Shown: positions 36,272 to 45,926, counted from the stretch's first letter. The stretch is DNA of 64,000 nt from Rhizobium mayense (GCF_030272705.1 NZ_JARFYM010000009.1:1-64000); one strand, 5' to 3'. Notes: a model not told the origin generated them from the sequence alone. Translations and numbers: made by a program.

Positions 36272-36777
36272 ATCCCACCGTTCGACGCTGCGACCAAATT
36301 TATCCGCAGCCAAGAGAGAAAGCAGTAAATACAGCAACTCGCGCCAAGTAACGCAGCTCACTATCAATCCGTTGCCTTAGAGCACCACAAAAACTTCGCT
36401 CCGGACCATCACAATATTGCGAGCCCAAAGCGCTAAGGCATGAAGATCAAGACTTGAAAAGCGCCGTTTGCCGTTCATTTCCGCTGTCATAGCAATATGG
36501 CCAATTCGTGTCGCCCGGCATGAAACTTGCTTTCGCCTGCCGTAACGGAAGAACCACCATTTTGCGTTGCTAAAATACCATGGGATTGGTTCATAGCGCC
36601 TGAGGCTTAGGCGTCAATGGTGCAGATGCCGCAGACATTGTTGTGCACCGCAAGGTGGTGACCGGACGTGACAAAAAGCGCACATACGCTGGTCCCGACA
36701 AAGCATAAGCTGGACACGCAGGGAGCGTATCCAGCTTATTGCACTGGAGAGTCTCTTAGCAGATCTGCCGCCGCTAT
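36272..36777. promoter_or_regulatory. Intergenic region between ldtR and ldtP
   Basis: About 505 bases without a supportable gene. It holds the ldtP promoter and candidate operators: the perfect dyad TCAAGACTTGA (36447-36457) and CAATATTG (36412-36419), either of which could be bound by the MarR-type LdtR. Near the ldtR end lies a 15-bp imperfect hairpin (36705-36739). No small RNA was recognised. Confidence 0.45.
36705..36739. terminator. Hairpin downstream of ldtR
   Basis: ATAAGCTGGA-C-ACGC, loop AGGGA, GCGT-A-TCCAGCTTAT forms a stem of 14 pairs with one C/A mismatch. It lies 38 bases past the ldtR stop on the minus strand. No long T-run follows (ATGCTTTGTC), so it may stabilise the 3' end or terminate weakly. 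Confidence 0.5.
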
Positions 36778-37296
36778 TTACAGGCGATACAAAATCTGAT
36801 CGTTCCAGAAGCGGTCGAGGCGCTGCAGGAGCTTGTTCATCTGGGTGAACTCGTCCGTGCCGATGCCGCCGACCTTGTCGATGGAGGCGATGTGGCGCTC
36901 GTAGAGCTTGGCGACGGTTTCGGCGATGTCCTGGCCGGTTTCCGTCAGGCTGATGCGAACCGAGCGGCGGTCGATGCGCGAGCGCTGGTGGTTGATGAAG
37001 CCGAGGTCGACCAGCTTCTTGACGTTGTAGGAAACGTTGGAACCGAGATAGAAGCCGCGGGAGCGCAGCTCGCCGGCGGTCAGCTCGGAATTGCCGATGT
37101 TGAAAAGGAGCAGCGCCTGCACCGCGTTGACGTCGTCGCGGCCTTGGCGGTCGAACTCGTCCTTGATAACATCGAGGAGACGGCGGTGGAGGCGCTCCAC
37201 CAGGTGGAGCGATTCCATATACAGACCACGGATATCTTCGATCTGCTGGTCCCGAGCATTCGCAACTGCCTGCGGCTTGATTTTCGTGTTCATCAT
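36778..37296 (-). CDS. ldtR: MarR-family regulator LdtR
   Basis: A 172-residue winged-helix regulator of the MarR family. The core is DDVNAVQALLLFNIGNSELTAGELRSRGFYLGSNVSYNVKKLVDLGFINHQRSRIDRRSVRISLTETG. The N-terminal helix region IEDIRGLYMESLHLVERLHRRLLDVIK is typical of the LdtR group. In Liberibacter asiaticus and Sinorhizobium LdtR activates the L,D-transpeptidase gene ldtP and is inhibited by small molecules such as benzbromarone. Its gene lies directly upstream of ldtP in the same direction, which supports the assignment. A second ATG is three bases downstream of the first. Confidence 0.9.
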   Translation of the reverse strand: MMNTKIKPQAVANARDQQIEDIRGLYMESLHLVERLHRRLLDVIKDEFDRQGRDDVNAVQALLLFNIGNSELTAGELRSRGFYLGSNVSYNVKKLVDLGFINHQRSRIDRRSVRISLTETGQDIAETVAKLYERHIASIDKVGGIGTDEFTQMNKLLQRLDRFWNDQILYRL

Positions 37297-37424
37297 GACT
37301 TGGCCTCACTGTTTTGTTTGGCGGTGTCGTTTTCTTCCCGCCTTGAGTGAGACCCTATCGAATACACATAAAATTCTACTTAAACTGCAGGCTTAACAGC
37401 ACCTTACCAGGAAGTCTTGGTGTC

Positions 37425-37862
37425 TCAGGGTAAATCAACCATTACCTGTTGCCGACGCCGGCGCTTTTCCTGCCACAGTAAAATACGGAAAATACAGTAG
37501 AGCACGGCGACGCAGCCATGCAGGATCACGATCAACGGATTGGAGCCGAAAATCTGCGGCCAGAGCCCGTACATCAGCGCCTGACCGCCCGCTGCCAGCA
37601 CCCAGATGACCGGCCCCCAGGAGACCGTCAGCCACAGGCCGAGGGCCGCGACTGGGAAGACGACGGCAAGGCCAGCGCCTGCCACTTTCCAGGGCAGATT
37701 GAGCAGATCGAAACGGGCATGACCTTCCAGCGAATAACCGACCAGCATCGACCAATATTGCAGGCCGAGCCAGAAGCAGGCGATCGCAATCAGCCGCAGG
37801 AACAGGACGAATAGAATGTCCGTCAGCGTGTTCTTGGGCAAGGTCGAAGAATCAGGTTCCAT
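37425..37862 (-). CDS. DUF6163-like membrane protein
   Basis: A 145-residue protein with four hydrophobic helices: ILFVLFLRLIAIACFWLGLQYW, AGAGLAVVFPVAALGLWLTV, VIWVLAAGGQALMYGLW and PLIVILHGCVAVLYCIFRILL. The C-terminus is basic (WQEKRRRRQQ). I recall this arrangement in Rhizobiaceae as the DUF6163 family located beside hemB and ldtR; no function is known. The ATG at 37862 is preferred; the frame extends to 38459 only as antisense of hemB. It is divergent from hemB with about 145 bases between. Confidence 0.65.
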   Translation of the reverse strand: MEPDSSTLPKNTLTDILFVLFLRLIAIACFWLGLQYWSMLVGYSLEGHARFDLLNLPWKVAGAGLAVVFPVAALGLWLTVSWGPVIWVLAAGGQALMYGLWPQIFGSNPLIVILHGCVAVLYCIFRILLWQEKRRRRQQVMVDLP

Positions 37863-38007
37863 GTGCGAACAATACGTAGGAGGCCACTGGCTCGCCAGAG
37901 CTATAATGGCTGCGGCCTTTCGCCGGGTTTTGTTTCCTGGGGACAGCGTGATAGGTACGCTGCTTGCAAATTGAGGCCATAGATAGACTAAAAAGGATGG
38001 CGGAACC

Positions 38008-39021
38008 ATGGAAGACAAGACGCACCTTGTTGACGAGATCACGGGGCATCGGCGCATGCGGCGCAACCGCAAGGCCGATTGGACGCGCCGCCTTGTGCAG
38101 GAAAACCGGCTGACCGTCGACGACCTGATCTGGCCGATCTTCCTGATCCCCGGCAGCGGCATCGCCGAGCCGATCCCGGCCATGCCCGGCGTCTTCAGAC
38201 TGACGGTCGACAAGGCGGTCGAAGCCGCTAAGGAAGCGGCCGACCTCGGCATTCCCGCGCTAGCCACCTTCCCGAACATCGAAATGGAGCTGCGCGACGA
38301 AACCGGCTCCAACAGCCTGGAAAAGAACAACCTCATCAATCTCGCCAGCGCCGCCATCAAAAAGGCCGTGCCGAATATCGGTGTCATCACCGACGTCGCC
38401 CTCGATCCATTCACCAGCCATGGGCACGACGGCATTCTGCGCGGCAACGAAATCGTCAACGACGAGACGGTCGAGCAGGTGGCGCGCGCCGCCGTCTACC
38501 AGGCGGACGCCGGCGCCGATATCATTGCGCCCTCGGAGATGATGGATGGGCGCATCGGCGCAATCCGCCATGCGCTCGACGCCGCCGGTCACCAGAGCGT
38601 CGGCATCATGAGCTATGCTACCAAGTTCAGCTCGGCCTTCTACGGCCCCTATCGCGAGGCGATCTCGACCGGCGGCCTGCTGAAGGGCGACAAGAAAACC
38701 TACTACATCGACCCGGCCAACGGCACCGAAGCAGTGCGGGACGCTGCCCTCGACGTCGAGGAAGGCGCCGACATGCTGATGGTCAAGCCCGGCCTGCCCT
38801 ATCTCGACATCTGTTGGCGGCTGAAAGAGGCCTTCGGCCTTCCGACTTTCGCCTATCAGGTGTCCGGCGAATACTCGATGATCAAGGCCGCCGCCGCGAA
38901 TGGCTGGATCGACGGCGAACGGGTGATGCTGGAAACGCTGCTCGCCTTCAAGCGCGCCGGCTGCGACGGCATTCTGACCTATTTTGCGCCGGAAGTGGCG
39001 AGACTGCTGGCAAAGAGGTAA
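38008..39021 (+). CDS. hemB: Porphobilinogen synthase (delta-aminolevulinate dehydratase)
   Basis: A 337-residue enzyme that condenses two aminolevulinate molecules to porphobilinogen for heme and vitamin B12. The two Schiff-base lysines lie in SYATKFSSAFYGPYR and MVKPGLPYLD. At the metal switch the sequence is DVALDPFTSHGHDGIL, with Asp and Ala in place of the cysteines of zinc enzymes, so it belongs to the magnesium-type class usual in rhizobia. GGCGGAA precedes the ATG. It is divergent from the DUF6163-like gene. Confidence 0.95.
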   Translation: MEDKTHLVDEITGHRRMRRNRKADWTRRLVQENRLTVDDLIWPIFLIPGSGIAEPIPAMPGVFRLTVDKAVEAAKEAADLGIPALATFPNIEMELRDETGSNSLEKNNLINLASAAIKKAVPNIGVITDVALDPFTSHGHDGILRGNEIVNDETVEQVARAAVYQADAGADIIAPSEMMDGRIGAIRHALDAAGHQSVGIMSYATKFSSAFYGPYREAISTGGLLKGDKKTYYIDPANGTEAVRDAALDVEEGADMLMVKPGLPYLDICWRLKEAFGLPTFAYQVSGEYSMIKAAAANGWIDGERVMLETLLAFKRAGCDGILTYFAPEVARLLAKR

Positions 39022-39200
39022 TCGCGGGCCACAAGCTTATTGCATTTGCCGGACCTCACACCATATGTTCGGCAAATGTTTCCCTCTTGCGCCGCACGTC
39101 GTGCCCGACGCGTAAAAGTCGCAATGGAATCTTTAACCTGCGCATGAGCTTTTTCTGAAATCGGAACGATTGGAGGGGTTATGCGCGAAGGAGGAAGACA

Positions 39201-39659
39201 ATGAGCCTGAATCCTAGCCCGCTTTATGCAGCACCGGACGACTGGCGCGCCTATAGTGGCGTGCTGAGCCGGCGCATCTTCGCCTTCATCCTCGATTATG
39301 TCATCGTCGGCCTGCTCTGCATCCCGGCAGCGATCCTGTTGTTCTTCTTCTCGATCCTGACGCTTGGGCTGGGCTTCGTGCTCTACCCCGCCCTGTGCAT
39401 CATCGTCGCCGGTCTCTATTTCGGCTGGACGCTCGGAGGGCCACATCAGGCCTCGCTCGGCATGCGGGCCATGGGCATCGCCATGGTGCGTCTAGATGGC
39501 CGGCCGATGGATTTCCTGACCGCCATCGTGCATCTGGCACTGTTCTGGATCCTGAACTCCGTCTTGACGCCGCTCATTCTGCTGGCGGGCCTGTTCATCG
39601 AACGCAGCCGCCTGGTACATGACCTGTTGCTCGGTACGGTTATCATCCGAACGGCCTAA
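39201..39659 (+). CDS. RDD family membrane protein
   Basis: A 152-residue protein with an RDD domain: VLSRRIFAFILDYVIVGLLCIPAAILLFF (Arg and Asp in the first helix), then FVLYPALCIIVAGLYFGWTL, GGPHQASLGMRAMGIAMVRLDG and IVHLALFWILNSVLTPLILLAGLF. RDD proteins are small membrane proteins of unclear, possibly transport, function. GGAGGAAG precedes the ATG. It is followed 170 bases later by bpt. Confidence 0.85.
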   Translation: MSLNPSPLYAAPDDWRAYSGVLSRRIFAFILDYVIVGLLCIPAAILLFFFSILTLGLGFVLYPALCIIVAGLYFGWTLGGPHQASLGMRAMGIAMVRLDGRPMDFLTAIVHLALFWILNSVLTPLILLAGLFIERSRLVHDLLLGTVIIRTA

Positions 39660-39829
39660 ATTACGCCGATATCCACCCAATACCATATCCGGACGAAAGG
39701 GCGTTTTGCTTCTGAACAAGCCGGGAAACTGTGACCTTGCACAAAGGACATAGTTGACGTTTTCTAAACTTGGGCCATGCTTGTGATAATGGGAATCCGA
39801 ATGCCGAACGAAAGGTCAATCAGCGGCAG

Positions 39830-40603
39830 ATGAACACGCAGTCGACGCCATCCCCGCAGTTTTATCTGACGGCACCGGCTGCCTGCCCGTACCTGCCGCG
39901 CGAGATGGAGCGCAAGGTCTTTACCCATCTCGTCGGTCCGCGCGCGGCGGAGATGAACGACATTCTGACCCAAGGCGGCTTCCGCCGCTCGCAGAATATC
40001 GCCTACCGCCCCGCCTGCGAATCCTGCCGCGCCTGTATTTCCGTTCGCATTCTCGCTCAGGACTTCGTGCCCAGCCGCTCGATGAAGCGCGTCCTGTCGG
40101 CCAATAGCGATATCATCGCCACCGAATTTCCGGCCCAGCCGTCGAGCGAACAATATTCCCTCTTCCGCCGCTATCTCGATGACCGTCATCAGCAAGGCGG
40201 CATGTCCGACATGACCGTGCTCGACTATGCGATCATGGTCGAAGATACCCACGTCAACACCCGCATCATCGAATATCGCCGGCGCGAGGAAGGCTCAGGG
40301 CTCGAGCAGCGGCCAAAGGGCGAGCTGCTGGCGGCTGCGCTGACCGACGTGATGAGCGACGGATTGTCGATGGTTTATTCCTATTTCAATCCCGATCTCG
40401 ACCATCGCTCGCTCGGCACCTTCATGATCCTCGATCACATCAAGCGGACCAAGGCGCTCGGCCTGCCGCATGTCTATCTCGGCTATTGGGTCAAGGGCTC
40501 GCGCAAGATGGACTACAAGACACGGTTTCAGCCGCAGGAGCATCTGACGCCGCGCGGCTGGGAGCGCTTCGATCCCGCGGATGCCGAAGACAATTCCCGC
40601 TGA
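39830..40603 (+). CDS. bpt: Aspartate/glutamate leucyltransferase (Bpt)
   Basis: A 257-residue aminoacyl-tRNA-protein transferase of the ATE type. Bacterial Bpt attaches leucine to proteins with N-terminal Asp or Glu and so feeds the N-end-rule pathway (ClpS/ClpAP). Family features: [54 protein letters not shown] (the Cys cluster), [24 protein letters not shown] and [22 protein letters not shown]. The start at 39830 gives the usual N-terminus. Its stop abuts the start of the next gene. Confidence 0.93.
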   Translation: MNTQSTPSPQFYLTAPAACPYLPREMERKVFTHLVGPRAAEMNDILTQGGFRRSQNIAYRPACESCRACISVRILAQDFVPSRSMKRVLSANSDIIATEFPAQPSSEQYSLFRRYLDDRHQQGGMSDMTVLDYAIMVEDTHVNTRIIEYRRREEGSGLEQRPKGELLAAALTDVMSDGLSMVYSYFNPDLDHRSLGTFMILDHIKRTKALGLPHVYLGYWVKGSRKMDYKTRFQPQEHLTPRGWERFDPADAEDNSR

Positions 40604-41485
40604 ATGGTCTCCCATCTCTCGCATCACCGAAAAGGCTTGCTGCTGACCACGATCGGCGGTCTCGCGTTGTCGTTTGATATCCCGCTCATTCGGCTTGCGA
40701 GCGGCGACGTCTGGTCCGTCCTCACGGCGCGCAGTCTTGCGACGATCTTCGTGTCGCTGGTTGCTCTTATCGTCATCCGCCGCGTCACCGGGTCACTGCG
40801 CGGCGTTCTGCCGGGTTGGATCGGGCTTCCCGTCGGCCTCTTCTACGGCCTGACGACCATTACCTTTCTCCTCGCCATCTACTACACGACGGCAGCGAAC
40901 GTGGTGTTCATCATCGCTCTCAATCCGATGTTCGCCGCACTCCTCTCCTGGATTTTCCTGAAGGAGCGCCCCGCTCTTTCCACCATCGTCACCATGATCG
41001 CGATGATCTTCGGCGTCGGCCTGATCGTACAGGGTGGCATGGAGGGCGGCCATTTCCTCGGCGACGCGCTGTCGGTTCTCGCTTCTTTTTTCATCGCCTG
41101 CGCCATCACAATTGCCCGAGCCTCGCGCAGGGATATGGGCTTCGCTTCCCTATTGTCCGCGATCATCCCTGCCGCGATCGGACTCTACCATGTCATCCCG
41201 TCAAGCATTGCCATCGATCATCCCGCCTGGATCCTGCTCGACGGCGCGGTCCTGATGCCCCTCTCCTTCTGGTGCCTTGCCACCGGCACCCGCTTTCTGT
41301 CGGCGCCAGAAGTGGCGATGTTCTATCTGCTGGAAACGATCCTGGCGCCGATATGGGTCTGGCTGATCTTCGCCGAAGCGCCAAGCAACATGACGCTTAC
41401 CGGCGGGCTGGTGCTGATCCTGGCGCTCGCTGCGCATTCGCTATGGCAGGCTCGGATCAGGGCGAAACTGGCACCGGCGGGGTGA
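40604..41485 (+). CDS. DMT-family (EamA) transporter
   Basis: A 293-residue inner-membrane protein with two EamA repeats and about ten helices: LLLTTIGGLALSFDIPLIRLASG to AANVVFIIALNPMFAALLSWIFLKERP, then FLGDALSVLASFFIACAITIARAS to LSAPEVAMFYLLETILAPIWVWLIFAEAP. The proline-glutamate motif ends of each repeat are present. It probably exports or imports a small metabolite; the substrate is unknown. It starts directly after the bpt TGA with no gap, so is in the same transcript. Confidence 0.87.
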   Translation: MVSHLSHHRKGLLLTTIGGLALSFDIPLIRLASGDVWSVLTARSLATIFVSLVALIVIRRVTGSLRGVLPGWIGLPVGLFYGLTTITFLLAIYYTTAANVVFIIALNPMFAALLSWIFLKERPALSTIVTMIAMIFGVGLIVQGGMEGGHFLGDALSVLASFFIACAITIARASRRDMGFASLLSAIIPAAIGLYHVIPSSIAIDHPAWILLDGAVLMPLSFWCLATGTRFLSAPEVAMFYLLETILAPIWVWLIFAEAPSNMTLTGGLVLILALAAHSLWQARIRAKLAPAG

Positions 41486-41506
41486 GGCGGTTTGCGACCG
41501 TAATGG

Positions 41507-41537
41507 CCCTATGTTATAACTCCGTTATTACATAGGG
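41507..41537. promoter_or_regulatory. Operator of the AbrB/Doc toxin-antitoxin module
   Basis: CCCTATGTTATAAC-TCC-GTTATTACATAGGG is a 31-bp dyad: 14-base arms with a single mismatch and a 3-base centre. It ends in the ribosome site GGGAG of the antitoxin gene, so a bound repressor would block both transcription and translation. Autoregulation by the AbrB-type antitoxin, alone or with the toxin, is the obvious model. Confidence 0.75.
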
Positions 41538-41546
41538 AGCAGAACG

Positions 41547-41768
41547 ATGAACGTCGTGATCCGCAAGATTGGCAATTCCGAAGGCGTGATTATTCCGAAG
41601 GAAGTTCTTCAAAGGCTCGGTTTGAAAAATGGCGATGCTTTGGAAATTCGCGAAGTAAACGGCAATATCGAATTGGTTCCCGAGCGCGCCGACCTCGCCG
41701 AACAATTGCGAGCAGCAAGGCTTGGGATGCAAAAATATCGTGCAGCCCTGCGCGAGCTCGCAAAATGA
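41547..41768 (+). CDS. AbrB/MazE-type antitoxin
   Basis: A 73-residue protein with a SpoVT/AbrB swapped-hairpin DNA-binding domain (VVIRKIGNSEGVIIPKEVLQRLGLKNGDALEIREVNGNIELVPE) and a C-terminal helix (LAEQLRAARLGMQKYRAALRELAK) suited to bind and neutralise the toxin. GGGAGC lies upstream inside the operator. Its last four bases (ATGA) overlap the start of the Doc-like gene, the usual coupling in toxin-antitoxin pairs. Confidence 0.88.
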   Translation: MNVVIRKIGNSEGVIIPKEVLQRLGLKNGDALEIREVNGNIELVPERADLAEQLRAARLGMQKYRAALRELAK

Positions 41769-42157
41769 ATGAGTACAAATGGCTGTCACGCGAAGCCATT
41801 GAGATCATGCACCACGAGCAGCTCGCCGAGCATGGCGGATTGCCGGGGTTAAAAGACGAAAATGCCTTGGAAGCCGCCATCGCTCGTCCATTGAACAAAG
41901 CTGCATATGGCGAGAATGATCTATTCGCTCTTGCTGCGGCCTACCTTTATGGCCTCGTTCGGAACGATCCTTTTTCCGATGGAAATAAGAGAACGGGATA
42001 TGTGGCGGCTTTTACATTTCTCTACATCAACGGCTATCTGATTGATGCAGACGATGGAATGATCGTAACTCTTGTACTAGGCATTGCCGCCGGAGAAATC
42101 GATGATACGGGAGCGACACGCTTCCTCAGAGACTTCTCCGTACCACTGGTCCACTGA
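41765..42157 (+). CDS. Doc/Fic-family death-on-curing toxin with altered motif
   Basis: A 130-residue Doc-type protein: EAIEIMHHEQLAEHGGLPGLKDENALEAAIARP, FALAAAYLYGLVRNDPFSDGNKRTGYVAAFTFLYING. Doc phosphorylates EF-Tu. The Fic/Doc motif HxFx(D/A)xNKR reads DPFSDGNKR: the first residue, the motif histidine, is Asp68. His and Asp codons here differ by one base (GAT against CAT). The rest of the domain is intact, so the toxin may be inactivated or use another chemistry. It overlaps the antitoxin gene and is convergent with parC. Confidence 0.87.
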   Translation: MNEYKWLSREAIEIMHHEQLAEHGGLPGLKDENALEAAIARPLNKAAYGENDLFALAAAYLYGLVRNDPFSDGNKRTGYVAAFTFLYINGYLIDADDGMIVTLVLGIAAGEIDDTGATRFLRDFSVPLVH

Positions 42158-42217
42158 CCGCAAGTCCTGCCGGCGCACCACCCGGCCCTTCGCTTGAGCT
42201 CAGGGCGTTCGTCGCTC

Positions 42218-42240
42218 GAAACGCCCTACTGGGGCGTTTC
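42218..42240. terminator. Hairpin between the Doc gene and parC
   Basis: GAAACGCCC-TACTG-GGGCGTTTC is a perfect 9-bp stem between convergent genes. A further AGGGCGTT copy 15 bases upstream allows an alternative pairing with AACGCCC. No long T-run follows on either strand, so termination is likely but may be inefficient. Confidence 0.6.
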
Positions 42241-42254
42241 GTCGGCTACGCTCC

Positions 42255-44510
42255 TCACCCCGAAAACCTGCCGCTTCTCGGGAAGCCTTTCGGCACATTG
42301 CGGCCTGCCGCAGCGCGGTCGCCGAGCCATTCGACCAGCTCGTCCTTGGTCTTGGTGAAGGTACGGCCAGCGCTGTCTTCCCAGGTCAGGCCGTCGGCGA
42401 TGGCGAAGCACCTGATGTCGCTGACGCCGCCATCCTTGTAGCGCTGCAGGCGTACGCCCTTGCCGCGCGACATTTCCGGGATCTGCTCCAGCGGGAAAAC
42501 CGCCATCTTGCGGTTCTCGCCGACGATGGCGACGTGATCGCCCGAGATCGGCACCAGCAGCTTGGTCTCATCCGGCGTCGTCAGGTTCATGATCTGCTTG
42601 CCCTTGCGGGTGTTGGCCACCAGTTCCACTTCCGGCACGATAAAGCCGTTGCCAGCGGTCGAGACGACCAACTGCTTGCGCTGAGGATCGTGGACGAAGG
42701 CGGTCAGCACGTCCTGGTCATTTTCCATGTCGACCATGATACGCAGCGGCTCGCCATGGCCACGGCCGCCGGGCAGCTTGTCGCCGCCGAGCGTATAGGC
42801 CTTGCCGCCGGTCGTGATGATCAGGATCTTGTCGGTCGTCTGCGCCGGGAATGCCACCTTCAGCCCGTCGCCCTCCTTGAAGGTGAGCGTCGACGTATCC
42901 GAGATGTGGCCCTTCAGCGCGCGGATCCAGCCTTTTTCCGAGACGACGACGGTGATCGGTTCCTTCTCGATCATCGCCTGCTGAATCGCCGCATCATCGG
43001 CCTCAGGCGCTTCGGCAAACTGCGTGCGACGGCGGCCGAGTTCGGTCGCCTTGGCGAACTTCTTCTTTACCTCGCCGATTTCCCAGGCGACCGTCTGCCA
43101 CTGCTTGTCGTCGGAGGCGAGCAAGGCCTCGATATCGGCCTTCTCCTGGGTCAGGCCATCGAATTCCTTGCGGATTTCGAATTCTTCGAGCTTGCGCAAG
43201 GAGCGCAGCCGCATGTTGAGGATCGCCTCGACCTGGTTGTCTGTCAGCCCGAACCGCTCCATCATCACAGGCTTCGGCTCATCCTCCTCGCGGATGATGG
43301 CGATGACCTCGTCGATGTTGAGGTAGGCGATCAGGAAACCGCCGAGGATTTCCAGGCGCTTTTCGATAGCGGCGAGGCGGAAGCGCGAACGGCGCAACAG
43401 AACTTCGCGGCGGTGGTCCAGCCACTCCTTCAGCACGTCGTTCAGCGCCATGACCTTCGGGATGCGGCCCATGGACAGAACGTTCATGTTGAGTGGGAAA
43501 CGGCTTTCCAGTTCCGTCAACTTGAACATTGATTCCATCAGGATCATCGGATCGACGGTGCGGCTCTTCGGTGTCAGGACGACACGGATGTCCTCGGCGG
43601 ATTCATCGCGAACGTCCTCGAGCAGTGGCAGCTTGCGCGACAGAAGCAGCTCGGCGATCTTTTCGATCAAGCGCGACTTCTGCACCTGGAACGGGATTTC
43701 GGTAATGACGATCTGATAGCCGCCGCGACCGAGATCTTCGGTTTCCCACTTAGCACGCACGCGAAAACCGCCACGGCCGGTCTTATAGCTTTCGATGATG
43801 CTGTCTCGATTGTCGATGATGATTCCGCCCGTCGGGAAATCCGGGCCGGGAATGAATTCCACCAACTTTTCGACGGTCGCGTCCCGATCGCGGATCAGAT
43901 GCAGCGCCGCATCGCAGAGTTCGTGGGCGTTGTGCGGCGGGATGGAGGTCGCCATGCCGACAGCGATGCCCGAGGAGCCATTGGCGAGCAGGTTCGGGAA
44001 AGCGCCGGGCAGAACGATGGGCTCGGAATTCGACTCGTCATAGGTATCGCGGAAATCCACTGCATCTTGGTCGATGCCCTCGAGCAGCAGCTCCGAAACC
44101 GCCGTCATCTTGGATTCGGTGTAGCGCATGGCTGCGGGGCTATCGCCGTCGATATTGCCGAAATTGCCCTGGCCGTTGACCAGCGTGTAGCGCTGCGAGA
44201 AATCCTGCGCCAGGCGAGCCAACGCGTCGTAGATCGATTGGTCGCCATGCGGGTGATAGTTACCCATCACCTCGCCGACGATCTTGGCGCATTTGCGGAA
44301 GGCGGCGTTGGGGCGCAGGCCCATCTCGCTCATCGCGTAGACGATGCGCCGGTGAACCGGCTTCAGGCCGTCGCGAACATCCGGCAGGGCGCGATGCATG
44401 ATCGTCGACAAGGCATAGGCCAAGTAGCGCTCTTCGAGCGCGGCCTTGAGATCGACCGGATGGATGCTGTCGTCGTCGCCGCCACCAGGCGGTAAAAGAT
44501 TTTGTCCCAT
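42255..44510 (-). CDS. parC: DNA topoisomerase IV subunit A
   Basis: A 751-residue type IIA topoisomerase A subunit that separates daughter chromosomes. N-terminal [46 protein letters not shown], the catalytic tyrosine in [12 protein letters not shown], the winged-helix/tower region and a shortened beta-pinwheel C-terminus ([38 protein letters not shown]). The absence of a complete GyrA-box and the alphaproteobacterial ParC length favour ParC over GyrA. parE is not in this window. Confidence 0.94.
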   Translation of the reverse strand: MGQNLLPPGGGDDDSIHPVDLKAALEERYLAYALSTIMHRALPDVRDGLKPVHRRIVYAMSEMGLRPNAAFRKCAKIVGEVMGNYHPHGDQSIYDALARLAQDFSQRYTLVNGQGNFGNIDGDSPAAMRYTESKMTAVSELLLEGIDQDAVDFRDTYDESNSEPIVLPGAFPNLLANGSSGIAVGMATSIPPHNAHELCDAALHLIRDRDATVEKLVEFIPGPDFPTGGIIIDNRDSIIESYKTGRGGFRVRAKWETEDLGRGGYQIVITEIPFQVQKSRLIEKIAELLLSRKLPLLEDVRDESAEDIRVVLTPKSRTVDPMILMESMFKLTELESRFPLNMNVLSMGRIPKVMALNDVLKEWLDHRREVLLRRSRFRLAAIEKRLEILGGFLIAYLNIDEVIAIIREEDEPKPVMMERFGLTDNQVEAILNMRLRSLRKLEEFEIRKEFDGLTQEKADIEALLASDDKQWQTVAWEIGEVKKKFAKATELGRRRTQFAEAPEADDAAIQQAMIEKEPITVVVSEKGWIRALKGHISDTSTLTFKEGDGLKVAFPAQTTDKILIITTGGKAYTLGGDKLPGGRGHGEPLRIMVDMENDQDVLTAFVHDPQRKQLVVSTAGNGFIVPEVELVANTRKGKQIMNLTTPDETKLLVPISGDHVAIVGENRKMAVFPLEQIPEMSRGKGVRLQRYKDGGVSDIRCFAIADGLTWEDSAGRTFTKTKDELVEWLGDRAAAGRNVPKGFPRSGRFSG

Positions 44511-44738
44511 GGCTCTTGACTATCGGAGATGCCCATTCCCGGCAAGGAAAACAGTGGAAAGCACTTGTGGATGACGCCTCAATTCACGCACGATCTGACG
44601 TAACGTTGGACACAATTTCCGTGCATCTATTTGCTATCGCCACTGTCATTGGAATTTAAGGCAAACGTGAATATAACTCGCGGCAGTACACGCAACATAT
44701 GTGCCCCGCCTACACCAGCTCAATGAGGAAAAGCCACC

Positions 44739-45926
44739 ATGACTTTCTATCGGACAACACGGCTGATGCTGTCCAGCGCCGCAATTCTGTCTTTTGCCAG
44801 CTCCGCCTTTGCGCTTGATGGCAACGACCTCCTGAAGAAGATCAATGACGCCTACGCTCTGCAAGGCGGCTCGGTTGCAGCCCAAAGCATCGATGTCAGT
44901 GGCACGACGGTGACGCTGAAAGGCGTGACCATCAACGCGGCTGGGACGCCCGATGGCGTTAAGGTGGGCGATATCACTTTGACCGGCGTAGCGGAAGCAG
45001 GCGGCGGCTACACGATCGATCAGATCGCGTTTCCCAACGTTGCCACGACCAAGGACGACGTTACCATCGCAGCCTCCGACCTCAAGTTGAGCGGCGTCGA
45101 AATCCCGGCCGATGCGACCAAGGGCGATCTCGACTCCCTGCTGCTCTATAAGACCGCACATGCCGGCTCCGTCTCCTTCACCAAGGACGGCACGCAGGTC
45201 TTCTCATTCACCAACGCCGACGCCACGATGAGCAAGCGAGCCGACAAGTCCGGTCTCGACTTCAATGCCAATGTCGATGGCATCAAGGCCGATCTCAGCA
45301 AGGTCGACGATCCGCAGACCAAGGAGGCCATCAACCAGCTCGATCTGCAGCAGTTGAGCGGCAGGATCGCCATGAAGGGCAGTTGGGAGATTGCTCCAGG
45401 CAAGATCGACATCACCGAATATTCGCTGGATTTCAAGGATGTCGGTAAGCTGAACATTGCGCTCAGCCTCTCCGGCTACACGCCCGCCTTCGCCAAGTCG
45501 CTGCAGGATACGCTCAAGACCGTCCGCTCCAATCCGAACCAACAGGATGCCCAGCAATCTGCCGGTCTTGCCATGCTCGGTCTTCTGCAGCAGTTGACCT
45601 TCAACAGCGCGCAAATCCGCTTCGACGATAGTTCGATCACGTCCCGCGCACTCGAATTTGCCGGCAAGCAGCAGGGTGTTTCCGGCAAGCAGCTCGCCGA
45701 CACGCTGAAGGCGATGACGCCGATCATGATGGCTCAGCTCAACATTCCGGAGCTGCAGAACGCCGTCTCTGCGGCCGTCAGCGCCTATCTCGACAATCCG
45801 AAAAGCCTGACGGTCAAGGCTTCGCCGGACAAGCCGGTGCCGCTGCCGATGATCATCGGCGCCGCCATGGGCGCTCCGCAGTCGATCCCTCAGGTCATCG
45901 GCCTCAAGGTTTCGTCCAACGACTAA
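44739..45926 (+). CDS. Hypothetical periplasmic protein (395 residues)
   Basis: A 395-residue protein with a signal peptide (MTFYRTTRLMLSSAAILSFASSAFA) and a soluble mature part built of repeated beta-type segments (SIDVSGTTVTLKGVTINAAG, DDVTIAASDLKLSGVEIP, GKIDITEYSLDFKDVGKLNIALSLSG). It has a helical Gln/Asn-rich stretch, and the mature part contains no cysteine. I do not recognise the family with certainty. AsmA-like or lipid-transport-type beta repeats are a possibility but not demonstrated. TGAGGAAAAG precedes the ATG. Single gene, divergent from parC. Confidence 0.65.
   Translation: MTFYRTTRLMLSSAAILSFASSAFALDGNDLLKKINDAYALQGGSVAAQSIDVSGTTVTLKGVTINAAGTPDGVKVGDITLTGVAEAGGGYTIDQIAFPNVATTKDDVTIAASDLKLSGVEIPADATKGDLDSLLLYKTAHAGSVSFTKDGTQVFSFTNADATMSKRADKSGLDFNANVDGIKADLSKVDDPQTKEAINQLDLQQLSGRIAMKGSWEIAPGKIDITEYSLDFKDVGKLNIALSLSGYTPAFAKSLQDTLKTVRSNPNQQDAQQSAGLAMLGLLQQLTFNSAQIRFDDSSITSRALEFAGKQQGVSGKQLADTLKAMTPIMMAQLNIPELQNAVSAAVSAYLDNPKSLTVKASPDKPVPLPMIIGAAMGAPQSIPQVIGLKVSSND

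Noticed and set aside
44739-45926. Assignment of the 395-residue periplasmic protein to the DUF945 or AsmA family
   Set aside because: Beta-type repeats are suggestive but no diagnostic motif could be identified by eye, so it is left as hypothetical.
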